Source of the DNA: Clarkia xantiana subsp. parviflora
Lineage: Eukaryota > Streptophyta > Magnoliopsida > Myrtales > Onagraceae
DNA length: 64,000 nucleotides
Direction of reading: 5' to 3'
Assembly: GCA_036873135.1 (NCBI GenBank)
Contig: JAPTYO010000007.1
Coordinates: 11,452,763-11,516,762, forward strand
Every line of letters starts with the position of its first letter. The first letter of the stretch is position 1. The notes beneath the pieces were generated by a model. That model was not told the origin of the DNA, did no database searches, and worked only from the letters and a program-made list of their open reading frames with translations. This document shows, in pieces, positions 36,033 to 47,447 of the stretch. A program made the position numbers and the translations under genes.

Positions 36033-36351
36033 TTGAATGGGCAAGCTTGGAGTAATGTTGTTGGTTACTTATGTTGTTATGAGTTTATATTGTTTGGTGT
36101 CTATTTTGTTCAGTTTGTTTTTTTTAAAGACTTATTTGTACATTCAGACCTTTTATATTAGTTTTGCTGTTTTCGGCGCATTGTTCCTTCAGTTAGTCAC
36201 TATGGTTATGTGGTGTAATAGATATATTAATTTTCCTCATATTTTTAGGTTAAATGTGAGAGTGTCCAAGTAAAATAACACATCTTATAATTTCAAATTC
36301 GCGTCTTCTCTATTTCGCTCTACTATGGATTCCTTCCATGAAATCTCATCA

Positions 36352-37034
36352 TAGTATCAGAGCAATCGCTTTTGATCATTACTTTCGAATCGTTCTATTT
36401 GTTCGTTGTATTGATTTCATAGTCGATACTACACAGATCGATTGTAGATCAATTCATATCTTGTATTTTGGTCTTTGATGTTTGATTCGTAACACATCGG
36501 TTGAAGACTGCTTCGATTCTCTGTTTGAATCACCTTCTCTGCAATGAATGATGATCATACCAAGTGTCATGTTAATGCTTTGAAAGAAATAGATAAACAC
36601 AACACACTTCTGGAAAACAAACAATGTTTGTTTTTTGTGATTTTACCGAGGTTCATTCTCAACATCTTCATTATTTGTATCATTTTGATACCTAGTTTGT
36701 GCATGGTATCGGATCTGTTGACTGGTTGTGAAAATTATGTTATGTGGAGTTATGCTTTATTGATTGATTTGTGTTGTAAAAACAAATTAGTGTTTATCAC
36801 TGGGGATATCCTCGTGAGAGGTTTGATGAGTCTTTATATAACTATGGGATCGTTGAGCGCTGTTGTATTTGATTGAATTCGCAATTAAACTTTTACGAAA
36901 CTATAATTTTTTTAGGTTGAATACTATTCAACATATTTTCTGCTACATATTAGTACATTGAGCATGAGGATAATCAGAGGTTGTTTCAGTTCCTCACGAG
37001 TTTGAAAGATTCTTATTCAGATGTAAGGAGTCTA
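36352..37034 (+). mobile_element. Copia gag remnant with degenerate primer site
   Basis: TAGTATCAGAGC at 36352-36363 differs at one base from the initiator-Met primer site. Downstream, 36544-36876 carries a Gag-like stretch (SDLLTGCENYVMWSYALL, then KNKLVFITGD), and 36958-37034 reads EHEDNQRLFQFLTSLKDSY, matching the Gag of the element at 57696. Several frameshifts. The LTR upstream (before 36352) was not delimited. Confidence 0.7.
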
Positions 37035-37604
37035 TAAAACATAAACGTATGACACAAAAAGTTTGCAAAATGCAAACATATGACAGTAAAAGTTAAAAAA
37101 ATTTTTTTTATCAAAAACCAACTTTGATTAAACATATAACACCAAGATACCGTTTAACTCTTAATAAAAATATATATACAAGATAATCTATACGTGGTAC
37201 ACACAAATATCTAAACATAGTCTAAATAATGAGTATTAATGATCTATCATCATTTGCTTCTTTAGTGATTAGATTGATAACCTCATTGGCATCTATCAAT
37301 ATATATATTACTTCTATAATGATTTTCTTTTTCTTTTCTTTTCTCAATCCACCCCTAATTGCCCACAATTCAGCTGTTTGTAAAACTTTTTATTATTATT
37401 ATTATTATTATTTTAAATCCAATCCCAAGATAATTTCTAAGGATACTCTCATTCCAACTCCTACAAGAACGGGGTTACCAATGAAAGCCCAATATGAAAG
37501 TATCACCTGTAACATGCTTGTTCCCGTCCAAATTAATTTCCACTTGTATCTGGTTATCTTTAAAGTGCTGACTATTAATATATTTCAGTTCATATGGTCA
37601 CAAA

Positions 37605-37675
37605 CGGATATTGAACTTTTCTAACCTTTGGTTAAGGGATGGAGCACTGAACCGTTAAACCATATTACATGGTTT
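37605..37675 (-). mobile_element. Fragment of the SINE tRNA head
   Basis: Contains GGTTAAGGGATGGAGCACTGAACC and ATATTGAACTT (plus-strand words), a diverged match to the tRNA-like part of the SINE at 33698. Confidence 0.45.
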
Positions 37676-37689
37676 TTCACGATTGAGGG

Positions 37690-37862
37690 TTTTTTTTTTT
37701 TTTTTTTTTTTATGGTTTCCCTTGCTCCGCACCTAGACTAATCCCCAGTCGCACCGAGTCAGTCTGTAAGGGGTAAAGTGCTGGCCATGAACAATTTTTC
37801 ATCCCATGTTCACTAGCGGAGATTGAACCCCTGACATCTGGTTAAGGGATGAGGCGCTGAAG
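37690..37862 (-). mobile_element. SINE, second copy (5'-truncated)
   Basis: Same family as 33698-33932: GGCCAGCACTTTACCCC, GGGGTTCAATCTCCGC and a poly(A) tail (T run at about 37690-37711). The head beyond the GCGCCTC stretch is missing. Confidence 0.8.
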
Positions 37863-37910
37863 TGGATGTAATAACTTTCTAATTATGATATATGTGATTT
37901 CATACATTTA

Positions 37911-39074
37911 GGGCACGTTTGATTGCCGGTATTGCGATATCCTAATACCGGTATTAGCTAATACATGCTTAGCTAATACATGCTTAGCTAATACAATGTT
38001 TGACTGAGCCATGTATTAGGATATTCTAATACAATGTTTGAATGAACTTTGTATTAGGATATCCTAATACAATGACTAAAAGACCTAAATACCCTTACTT
38101 GCATTTTCAATGAAGATATATTTTACATATGATTAATTTAACAAAGATAAAATTTAACAAAAAAAAAGTAACTTCAATTATTTAAAATAATAATTTTCAT
38201 AAAAAAAAATCAAATTTATGTATAAATAGTAAAAACTATTTTTGCTAATGTATAAATATGTATATATATAAAGAAAATAGTACAAAACAATTGAAAAAAG
38301 TGATTAGGCCGACCCGTTCTAGCCGGGCCTAGCCCGAATTAAACCAAAGCAACATAAAGCAACCCGACCCGAACAGCCCGAATTGCTCAGCCCGGCCCGA
38401 ACCGCACAGCCCGACCCGAATTGACCTGCCTGGCCCGAACCACCCAGCCCGGCCCGAACTGACCAGCCCAGCCCGAATCACCCAGCCCGGCACGAACCAC
38501 TCAGCCCGGCCCGAACCGACCAGCCCGACCCGAACCACACAGCCCGACCCGAATTGACCTGCCTGACCCGAACCACCCAGCCCGGCCCAAACTGACCAGC
38601 CCAGCTCGAATCACCCAGCCCGGCCCGAACTGACCAGCCCAGCCCGAATCACCCAGCTTGGCCCGAACCACCCAGCCCGACCCGAACCGACCAGCCCGGA
38701 CCGGACCGCCCGGCCCGAACCGCCCGGCCCGAACCGCCCGGCCCGAACCGCCCGGCCCGAACATGACTCGGCCCGACCCGGCCCGAACATGACTCGGCCC
38801 GACCCGTGTCCGAAGTTTCGATGTAAACGGGGTCCGGCCCGAAGCTACTAAACAGTGAGAGTTTGTCATATATTATAAGCGTAAATTGGTAATTAGGAGA
38901 TTGGTATTAGCTAATGCTTTACTTTTAGATGGTATTAATTAATACCAAATTCCTTCTATAATTGAGTATTAGCTAATACCAAGTATTAGCTAATACCAAT
39001 ACCAAGTTGACACAAACACGGTATTAGCTAATACCGGTATTAGGATATCGCAATACCGACAATCAAACGTGCCC
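37911..39074. mobile_element. Harbinger-like non-autonomous element with TTA target duplication
   Basis: 1164 bp. Ends GGGCACGTTTGATTGCCGG and, in reverse complement from the right, GGGCACGTTTGATTGTCGG; the inverted repeats run on through GTATTGCGATATCCTAATAC and GTATTAGCTAATAC, over 50 bp. TTA on both sides (37908-37910 and 39075-39077) fits the TWA target preference of PIF/Harbinger MITEs. Subterminal arms carry many TATTAGCTAATA palindromes. The interior is a GC-rich minisatellite (38327-38832). No transposase. Confidence 0.85.
38327..38832. repeat. GC-rich minisatellite of GGCCCGAACC-type units
   Basis: About 500 bp of AGCCCGGCCCGAAC-CGACC / CACCCAGCCCGG words; higher-order units near 40 and 20 bp on the left, collapsing to a near-perfect 12-bp CGAACCGCCCGGCC-type unit at about 38700-38760. 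Both frames on the minus strand stay open only because of the repeat. Confidence 0.9.
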
Positions 39075-39077
39075 TTA

Positions 39078-39633
39078 GGGTTTAGGTACATTCACGTAAA
39101 ACAATTAATACAATGTAAAACACATGTCTTTTTTTAATTGAATATTTTTTTTTCTTCTCATGGTTTGTCTAGATACTAATCCATAAAATAATCTCACCAC
39201 ATACCAAGTGAACCATATATAATATATTAGATAAAATGCTAACAATTTTTATGAAACTAAAACGTGAGGACAGAATAAAATTTTAAGTAAAATTTTGCAA
39301 CGGTCCGAGTTTTCTCTCTAATATTCTCTATATTTTTAAAGTATGCACTTATTTATTTATTATTAATTAAATGTGTATCAGACCTAGGTTACACTTATGT
39401 GGGCTATGGCAATGTGTAGGCTGGAGTGCAAATTGCCTACATTGGGCCTGTGGGTGCAAATGCACTGCAAACCAGAGGCCTGTGGGACCATTAATTAATT
39501 AATAAAAGTAAGAAAAAAAAAAGTATTTTGATTTTCCCAAGTAAAATTCCTTCCATCAGCTAGCTTCATCAACTTTACTTTACCACCGTTTCCTCAGAGC
39601 CTGCCAGTAGACAGCTGCATAGAGAGGAAAGGC
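39078..39633. other. Upstream region of the DUF1218 gene
   Basis: No gene. Promoter side for the plus-strand gene at 39634; AT-rich, with a less AT-rich part at about 39390-39490. Confidence 0.5.
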
Positions 39634-41696
39634 ATGGAGAAGAAGGAGTTGACGGTATGCTGTGTGGTTGGGTTATTGGGGCTATTATCAGCTTCTGCTG
39701 GGTTCGCTGCAGAGGCCACCAGGATTAAGGTACCCACGCAGACGGAGTTTCTCCTTACATCTTCACTTCTTATTCTTCTTTTCGAAACGGTATCTACTCT
39801 CTAGATTGTGGTTGTGCTTCTTCAGATTATCATCCTCTAGCTTATTGCTCTCCATTTCTCTCGTAAATTAAGAAGTTGGTACTTGCTAGGCGACCGTTTG
39901 CCACCAATTGCTACTCTGTTGCAGATTTTAGGGTTTAAAGTTTAAATCTCTGCTGATATTGTCACTTACATTTATACTTTGGGAAGCTACCAACTGAAAC
40001 TTGATGATTATTGTTTAACTTGTGAAAATCTGATGCCTAGCGACAGTTATAAGTGCCCTTATGCACGAGTTTGGAGTGAGCTTTCTACTCTTCCACATCT
40101 TATTGTTAGATGTCTTCTGTGGAATGTAATTGTGACACCAACCAGACCATCCATTAACGGTTGACTCCTATTGGATTGTGATTTCCTCCTGTTTGATCAC
40201 CTAACCTATTTAGCTAATGGGCTCGTAGTGTCTTTTAAGTTATTCCGCATTGCTTTCTGTGAGTTTTTTTACTTAACTTTTCTTAGCAAACAAAACAGCA
40301 TATGAAAACATCTATTTTTCTACAATGTCGGGTTCCAGCCAAGAAGTGTATTCTATTAATTGACAATACTAACTGATGTCTTTCTGTGCCGACATAAACA
40401 TTGTCAATTTCTTTTGTGACAGTGTTGTAGAAATGAAGTTTGAGGATTGTTGTAGTCTCAAGTAATTGTGCTATTTATTTTTTGATCTAATAAAAGTGTT
40501 GCATTACACTATGGTTTTTATATATTTTGCTTCTATCTCTGTTTTTGGTGAAAGTGAAGAGAAGTCACATGGTTTTTTTTATACAACTCTTCGCGGAATG
40601 CCATTAAAATTGAAGCTTCTTTTCAGTTTGTTGAAACTTTGGTGAAGTGTTGAATACTCATCATAGATAGTTTTCTATGGTTTATATAGATCTCATGACT
40701 CTTTAGCTAGCTATTTTTATTTTAGCCAAAATAAAGAATAAAAGCTAATTTGAAGTGTTCTCAAACAACCTGCCACAAAGTTGGCTAAACAACTCTAATT
40801 TATTAGACGTGGTTGCCCAATTATGTATTTGTCTCTCTTCACGCGTACAAACAAGGTCCATTTTGAGATGAATGGCCCCCAGACCTTCAGATTATGAATA
40901 TCACTGAAACGACTTAAAACTAACGGCAGGTTCAAAAGAGTAGGGATAGAGCTAAATTTGAATGAATGAAGTCTTTTATAAGTTAAATAAATAAAATAAA
41001 CTATTTTTTGTTTGGGTGTGTAAAATAAAAAATATAACAGGGCTCTGAAGTGCAGTTTGTGACCCCTACACAATGTAAATACCCACGTAGTCCAGCTCTA
41101 CCACTTGGTTTAACTGCGGCTGTGGCTCTGATGGTTGCTCAAGTTATAATCAATGTCTCAACTGGATGCTCTTGCTGTGTACGAAATCCAACATACAGCA
41201 TTTCAAGCTCCAACAAGTGGAGGCAGGCTATGGCGTTGTTTTTTGTTTCCTGGTATGATCATTTATTCATAGTTGTATTCAGGCTTGCTGTTTGGTAATT
41301 GATGATGATTAGGTTAGAATTGGATAAGCAGCATTATGATGAGGTAGCTGGTAAGGAAGAATAATATGTTAATTTCCAACCAGGTTCAGCTTCACGATGG
41401 GATTTATGCTGTTGCTAACAGGAGCTGCACTGAACGACGAGCATGGTGAAGAGAGCATGTACTTTGGTAGCTACTACTGCTACGTTGTGAAGCCGGGTGT
41501 TTTTGCTGGCGGTGCGGTGTTGTCGCTTGTTAGTGTTTCCTTTGGGATTATGTATTACCTCCTCAAGTTGAATCAAGCAAAGAGCAGCCTCAATGTTGCT
41601 TCCGGTGTAGCCATGCAGGGACAGCCTCAGTTTCCACCGCAAGATCATCCCGTGTTTGTGCATGAAGACACGTATATGAGGAGGCAGTTCACTTGA
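39634..41696 (+). CDS. DUF1218 four-helix membrane protein (VCC/MWL-like family)
   Basis: 206 residues from exons 39634-39729, 41041-41252 and 41384-41696. The N-terminal hydrophobic stretch (CCVVGLLGLLSASAGFAAEA) ends in the FAAEATR motif typical of DUF1218 proteins. Then QCKYPRSPALPLGLTAAVAL opens helix 2, GCSCCVRNP gives the family's Cys-rich loop, MALFFVSWFSFTMGFMLLLTG forms helix 3, LNDEHGEESMYFGSYYCYVVK the outer loop, and GVFAGGAVLSLVSVSFGIMYY helix 4. A short cytosolic tail ends MRRQFT. DUF1218 relatives in Arabidopsis include VCC (vein pattern) and MWL1/2 (lignin modification); which role applies here is not known. The first intron is long (39730-41040). Confidence 0.88.
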
Positions 41697-41984
41697 TTTT
41701 GCCTGGTTACCTTGTGTTGTTTGGTCCCCTCTTTTCTTAGATTAGTTCTATCGTCGGAGGTATATAATTAGTGTTCGGATGTTAACTAAACTTTTAGTTG
41801 ACTTGTTGTTGTCTTGCTTATTGTATGTCAACATGCTTACCTCTTGGTTATTGGTCATCTTTAAATTTATTAGGCCAATTAAAAGTTTTAAATGTCATTG
41901 ATTTCCATTCTCTTAAGGTCTAATTTTTACGAATTCAGAAAATGGTACTGTCATGACACTTTTGTTACGTTCCAATTACACTTG

Positions 41985-42703
41985 GGGTGTTTGGATGTAC
42001 GTAGTGTAGTGTGTAATGTAATCTCACATTACGTCTAACATTATATTTATATTATGTTGTTTAGCAAATTAAACAATGTAATGTGTATTGTAATGGAACT
42101 ATGTAATTGTGTAATGTAATGAGAAGTCCAATATAATATGAGATTACATCTAATTTTTTTTCACTATAATGTGAGATTATGTTCAAGATTACAGAGTATT
42201 TATTTTATTATCATTTGTTAAATCGGTAAAATACTTTGTATGATATTATAGTTTATTATGTTATTATAATTATATTTTTATTTTCTATCTATTTCACAAC
42301 TCGTTATAATAATAAATAATAATGTACTCGATGTTCGTACAAAATGAGTTAAAGACTTTTTCGTAGCAATTTTTATGAAATTATTTTATAGAACTAAAAA
42401 AAAATGTTTCAAGTAATAAAATTTAATAGCTATGTGATTTAGTTATGATATTTTAGATTTTATAGATCATGAATGGACATTGTATGATATTTATAGTTGT
42501 TCTCAAAATAAATATTCTTATAAATCTTACCATATTAAGATATAATAGTATATTCTAATATAAATTAATATAATAATAATAAAGTTACATTACAAATATT
42601 GTAATCTACCATTGTTACAATGCATATAGCACAACCAAACACATTGCTTAACTCACAAAGCTCACATTTTAAGTACTCGTACATTACGTCTAGCTAAATG
42701 CCT
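41985..42703. mobile_element. MITE-like element related to 14347-15452
   Basis: Left end GGGTGTTTGGATGTACG, right end read inverted AGGCATTTAGCTAGACG. Rich in TAATGT/ACATTA words as in the element at 14347. CTTG occurs on both sides (41981-41984 and 42704-42707). Ends are imperfect, so limits are approximate. Confidence 0.5.
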
Positions 42704-43168
42704 CTTGATAAATTGTGATATACATATAAGATAGAAATAAAAATTTACAAAAAAAAAAATATAGGAATAAATAAAATAATAATAAGAATATAAAAAGGAC
42801 CTAGCTAGATCTATTGTACAAATAAATGGGCCGAAGCCCAAATGTGCTGTTAATCAGTAGTGTTTAGGCTTCAGAAACGATTTCACCTCCAACAATAATG
42901 TCAACAAGCCTAAATGGCTAAAACTACTAAGAGACCGTAATAAGACAAAAATAATAATATTTAATTAAAGGGAATTTTCAAATTTCAAATCACGCTCCAA
43001 CGGTCACTCGTCTGATTTAGGGTTTCACAGCAACTCGCCCGCCTCTCTTTCTCTCTCTCAATACCACTACAAAAGCCAGCTCCCTTCCTCCACCAGAGCC
43101 CATCGTCGTCTCCCAATTTGCAGAAACACCTTGTTTTCGCAGTCCCAATATTTCTCCAATATTTCTCC

Positions 43169-46100
43169 ATGGATTTCCAATCTCTTTCAAGGAGGGAGCT
43201 TCAGGCTCTTTGCAAGAGCAACAAGATCCCAGCTAACATGACTAATGTTGCTATGGCAGACGCTCTTGCTGCTCTTTCTCATGTAAGCGCCCTCTTCCTC
43301 TCCATTTTAAATGTTATTAGATCAAACGATCTTAATTCAATTCATGCAAATTTATGATTCCTTGAGATCTTAATCATTCATTGCCACTTCATTTGAGGTA
43401 ATTCAGCATTTCACCTCCAATCTGGATTCATCAGAAGCTGCTTGATTCATTTTTTCCAGAATTATTGCACCTTGTTATTAATTATTCAGCCCTCGCTCAT
43501 CTAGCCTCTGAAATCTGGTCCTACATCGAATAATTTGTTGATGTATGTCAATATATTTCTCATATTTGGCTGCAATTTGATGCACAAATCCGTAAGGATC
43601 TAGGATTGCACTTATTTCGAATATCTAGTATGTTAATATGATTAGATTGGGGAAATATTTGGAAGTACTCTTCTCCGTTATGTTGATTTGTTATTTTCAG
43701 AGATTGAGCACCGTTCAATCATCTTATCTCAAACCCTAGAATCTTGAGAGTAACGAAAACAAGCATTGAGATGAATTCGATTAAAGTGTTCTCTGTCACT
43801 CATTTGCACAGATAAAATGCTAACTATGCAATTAAATTTGACACTACACTCATAAGTTGATCTTCATCTAGTATGTTAATTTGATTAAATAGGGATAGTA
43901 TTTGGAAGTCCTCTTCTCCATTACACTGTGATTTGTTAGTTTCAGAGATCGAGCATTGTTCGATCGACTCAAACCCTAGAGTAACGAAGACAAGTACTAA
44001 GATAAATTTGATTTTAAGTGTTCTTTGTCATTCATTCGCATAGATAAAAGGCTAACTAAGCCAATTACATTCGACACTATATTCATATGTTGATCTTTGA
44101 CTATTTTAACAAATCAGATCAGTATTCAAAGTCTTCTCTTCCAGCTTATAATTCAGCTTGGTTGAATCAGAAATTTTGTTTAAAATTTATGAAACAGGTT
44201 GAAGGTCTTGAGGAGCTAGGTAAAGATTTATGTGAAACACCACTTCGCCAAACAGCTTCAAGGACAACCACTCGGAGAAAGCCAGCAATCGAGCTGGAAC
44301 CCGAAGGATCAATTCAATCCACCCGTACTCGTCGTGCCAGGTCAAAGGCTGTTTCTGAAAAGACTGACAAGGAGGAGGAGGAGGAGAACACCAACATCAA
44401 TTCACTGCTAACTCCGGCAGCCCCGACTACCCGAAGAAGAGCACCGGTTCCTTCAGCTCGAAGTAAGTTGGCTACTGAAAAGGTTGACGACAAGAAGGCA
44501 CCTGCTGCTGCTACTGGACAGAGTGTGTACAGCACAAGGAGATCTACAAGGCTGTTGGAGAAGACTATGGCTGAGCTCACTTTGACTGATACGAAAATTG
44601 CGAAACCAAATGCAATAGATGAGGAAGCACCAAAGGAGGTGAATATGACTGAAAAGGACATCATCAAGCCAATTAAAATGGACGAACTTCATGCTGAGGA
44701 GGATACACCTAAGGGGGTTTGCAATGAAGATGAGGGAAACAAGGATATAGAGGGTATTATTCATACTTGATCTATTACGTTTTGGTTAAGAAAATAAGTC
44801 ACCTATAAGTAATCTTGCAAATTATTGACTGGAGAACCATGTTATTTCCTCCATTAGTACTTATACTTGTTCATATGTGTCCACAGATGAAAAATCAAGT
44901 GTCATTCCTGAAACTGAAAGCAAGAAGGAAGTAGTGGATGTACCTGTTTTAGAGGAAGCAACAAAAGAAGAAAGTTTGTATAATGGTGCTGAGGAAAACA
45001 AGGATGATACAGCAGCTACAAATGGTATGCCTTCTCATCAATTGGGTATACTAGTATAAGATCCGATTCTCTGAAGGAAATGAATTGTAGCTCATGGTTA
45101 TATTCTATGCATATCTTCTCTTTAATCTTCAGTGGATTGAATTGACCATAATTAATTCTTACCCTGCAGTATGCGATGTTGTTGGTAATGATGTTATAAT
45201 TACCAATGTGGAGGGTGCCAAAAGAGTTTTGGGAACTTGTGAGGAACTATTGGTGGAAGCAGATGACAAGCTTGTGGAGGAAGGAATTGAAATGAAGGAT
45301 CAGGAGGTGAAAAGTGAGGAGGCTGATGCGGAGGCTGATCTGGAAGTGACGGTTGATCAAACCATAGTTGCTCCAGAGTGCAATAATGTTGTTGGTGCTG
45401 AAAATGCAAACGTGGATGTCGAAAGCGAAGAGGGAGAGAAGAGTCTTCCTGATGCGGAGGAAGTAGAAGAAGCTGCTGATTTGGAAGTGATGGATGATCA
45501 AACCATATTTGCTGCTCCCGAGTACAATAATGCGGTTGCTGTTGAAAATGCAAACGAGGAAGTGGAAAGCGAGGATGTAGAGAAGAGTCTTCCTAATGCG
45601 GAGTTAGTAGAAGAAGCTGCTGCTGATCTGGAAGTGATGGATGATCAAACCATAGTTGCTCCTGAGTGCAATAACGCTGTTGCTGCTGAAAATGCAAACG
45701 AGGAAGATCAACTCCCAATTGGATCTACTGCTGCAACTTCACTGAGTACTCCATTGGCATCATCGGTGAAGAAGATGAAGAAGAAAGATAGTGGCAAGGA
45801 GGAGCCTCTTCTTCAGGTGTATGCTGATCCTGAATCAGTTCCATCCAAAAACAACACAACCCCAGCAGCTGCTTCAGTGCAGAAGATGAGGATTCTGAGC
45901 CCTAACTCGGCAGCTGCCCTAAAATCATCGAGCAAGATGAACCAATCTGACTTGGTGGATGTAAACAAAGAGAACAACAATATCCACGAGAGCGGCAGAA
46001 AAGTAGTTGAGCCGCTTGCTGCTATTGCTGTTAATGCTAATGCAGAGGATGTGGTGATACAGAAGAAGGAGACTGCTGCGAAGTGTTTGAATGACATGAG

Positions 46101-46383
46101 TGTCAGAGAGCTGAGGAAGATGCTGAAAGAAAAACTGGTAATCAGTAACAAGGAGGGTGGTGATGAGGCTCCTGCTGCTAACAAGGTATGATTGATTCTG
46201 GTAAGCCAGTATGGTGCATACTTCTTCATCAAATTGAATTAGCAGCAGCAGTAGCAACTCTAATTATTTGGGGTCTGATGATAATTATTATAATTAAATT
46301 TACAGAAGCAGCAACAGCAGCAAGTGAGGCAGGCACTGCAGAAACTGCCCGAGAACCTTCAAGCCGTTGGAGAGGCAGAGTAG
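43169..46383 (+). CDS. SAP-like, acidic repeat protein of unknown function
   Basis: 633 residues from exons 43169-43282, 44198-44753, 44887-45024, 45170-46185 and 46306-46383. The N-terminus MDFQSLSRRELQALCKSN (then KIPANMTNVAMADALAAL) looks like a SAP-type helix-extension-helix motif; a second one may lie near the C-terminus (LNDMSVRELRKMLKEKLV). Between them are a basic stretch with TRRKPA and TRTRRARSK, and STRRSTRLLEK, then a long acidic region. Exon 4 holds three ~50-residue repeats beginning ADLEV and containing DQTI, APE(C/Y)NN and ENAN(E/V). SAP motifs usually bind AT-rich DNA or RNA, so a chromatin or nuclear role is possible but not shown. I recognise a plant-wide N-terminus but no named gene. 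Intron 1 (43283-44197) contains a tandem duplication. Confidence 0.82.
43622..44100 (+). repeat. Tandem duplication inside intron 1 of the SAP-like gene
   Basis: Two diverged copies of about 240 bp (near 43622-43865 and 43868-44100), each with ATCTAGTATGTTAAT, TATTTGGAAGT, CTCTTCTCC, TCAAACCCTAGA, TTGACACTA/TTCGACACTA and GTTGATCTT. Confidence 0.8.
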
Positions 46384-46747
46384 ATGATAATATTCTTGTT
46401 AGGGAAGCAAATCTTGGTTTGCCTAATTGTTGCTGCGCTGCTACTACTTTCTTCATCTTTTGAGTAGACAGATATGTTCCTTTTTTTTTTTCGAAGGAAG
46501 AAGATAAAATAGAACAAAAGAGAAACTCAATAATATACTTGATGATGCATTGCAATTATCTGTTTCTTCTTCTTTACGCTTCTTTGTTTTTGTTCTTTTT
46601 TGTTCTTTAGTCTGTTTTTGTTCTTGAATTTTTACTTCCTTTAATCCAATTTTGGATACACTAAAGTGAATTTTAGGCCTAGGTCGCCACAGTTCATCAC
46701 TTAGTCAAAAAAACACTAAAGTGAATTGCGATCCAGGACTGAATTAA

Positions 46748-47070
46748 TTGAGTATGAAATCATACATTTTTCATACAAAAAAAACAAAAAAAAAAAACCT
46801 CAAATGGAAAAGAAAATCACGTGTATGCTAATCTCCCTTAATTCAAAACTCCCTATCAGCTGGCTGTTGATAAAATCAACTACTTATGGCGACAGTAAGT
46901 GAGTATGAAATCATTTTTCTTTAATACAAAAAAAAAAAAATAAATAAATAAAACCCTCAAATGGAAAAGAAAATCACGTGTTATGCTATCTCCCTTAATT
47001 ACTCCCTTAATTCAAAACTGGCGGTTGATAAATCAACCACTTATGGCGACTATCAATTTACCTTTTCTTC
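46748..47070. repeat. Tandem duplication of about 160 bp, each with a G-box word
   Basis: Two copies sharing CCTCAAATGGAAAAGAAAA, TCACGTG, CTCCCTTAATT and TTATGGCGAC. Copy 2 has an extra ACTCCCTTAATT. Confidence 0.8.
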
Positions 47071-47114
47071 TTTTTGTTGCAAAAAGGAATGACTAGAAGG
47101 GGAGGTTACGAACG

Positions 47115-47280
47115 TAGCCCCATTATCGAGTATTTTTATTAAAACAATATGTTTATTTCTGAAGAAAATTTTACCCCAAACTCTATTATTTTAATCTAAG
47201 ATCTCCATTATTTTGTGTAAGACATTAAGATCCTCATTATTATTTTGTAAGACACATTATTATTTTGTAGCACATTAATT
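47115..47280. repeat. Dispersed repeat A, copy 2
   Basis: Matches 28903-29020: GAGTATTTTTATT, AAACAAT, TTTATTTCTGAAG, GTAAGACATTAAG. This copy lacks the hAT-like insertion seen next to copy 1. Confidence 0.6.
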
Positions 47281-47417
47281 AGGATGCAAATCTCCTGTCT
47301 TGGTTTGCCTGTCTTGGTTTCTACCCTGTTAATCTCAGCCACACATCTATTTTCTCTCTCTCTCTCTTTTTTTTTTCTTTTTATATTTTATTTTTACTTT
47401 TAACAATTAATAATTAA

Positions 47418-47447
47418 CTAGGTATTTTCCCCGCGCATTGCGCGGGG
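47418..47447 (-). mobile_element. Helitron 3' terminus (hairpin plus CTAG)
   Basis: On the minus strand: 8-bp hairpin CCCCGCGC-aat-GCGCGGGG (47447-47429), then AAAATAC and CTAG (47421-47418) followed by T. This is the standard 3' end of a plant Helitron. The body extends to the right; its TC 5' end was not fixed with confidence and may lie beyond the second Helitron. Confidence 0.75.

Larger units (their letters stand above)
46384..47417. other. Downstream of the SAP-like gene: duplicated segment and repeat A
   Basis: 3'UTR side first. About 46748-46907 and 46908-47070 are a tandem duplication (TATGAAATCAT, CCTCAAATGGAAAAGAAAA, TCACGTG, TTATGGCGAC in both copies). Repeat A copy 2 follows at about 47115-47280. 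No gene. Confidence 0.6.

Noticed and set aside
38329..38869. Minus-strand frames rich in Gly, Arg, Ser and Phe (122 and 69 residues)
   Set aside because: They are open only because they translate the GC-rich minisatellite; no start context or family match.
45200..45553. Minus-strand 117-residue frame rich in Gln, His and Pro
   Set aside because: Antisense shadow of the acidic repeat exon.
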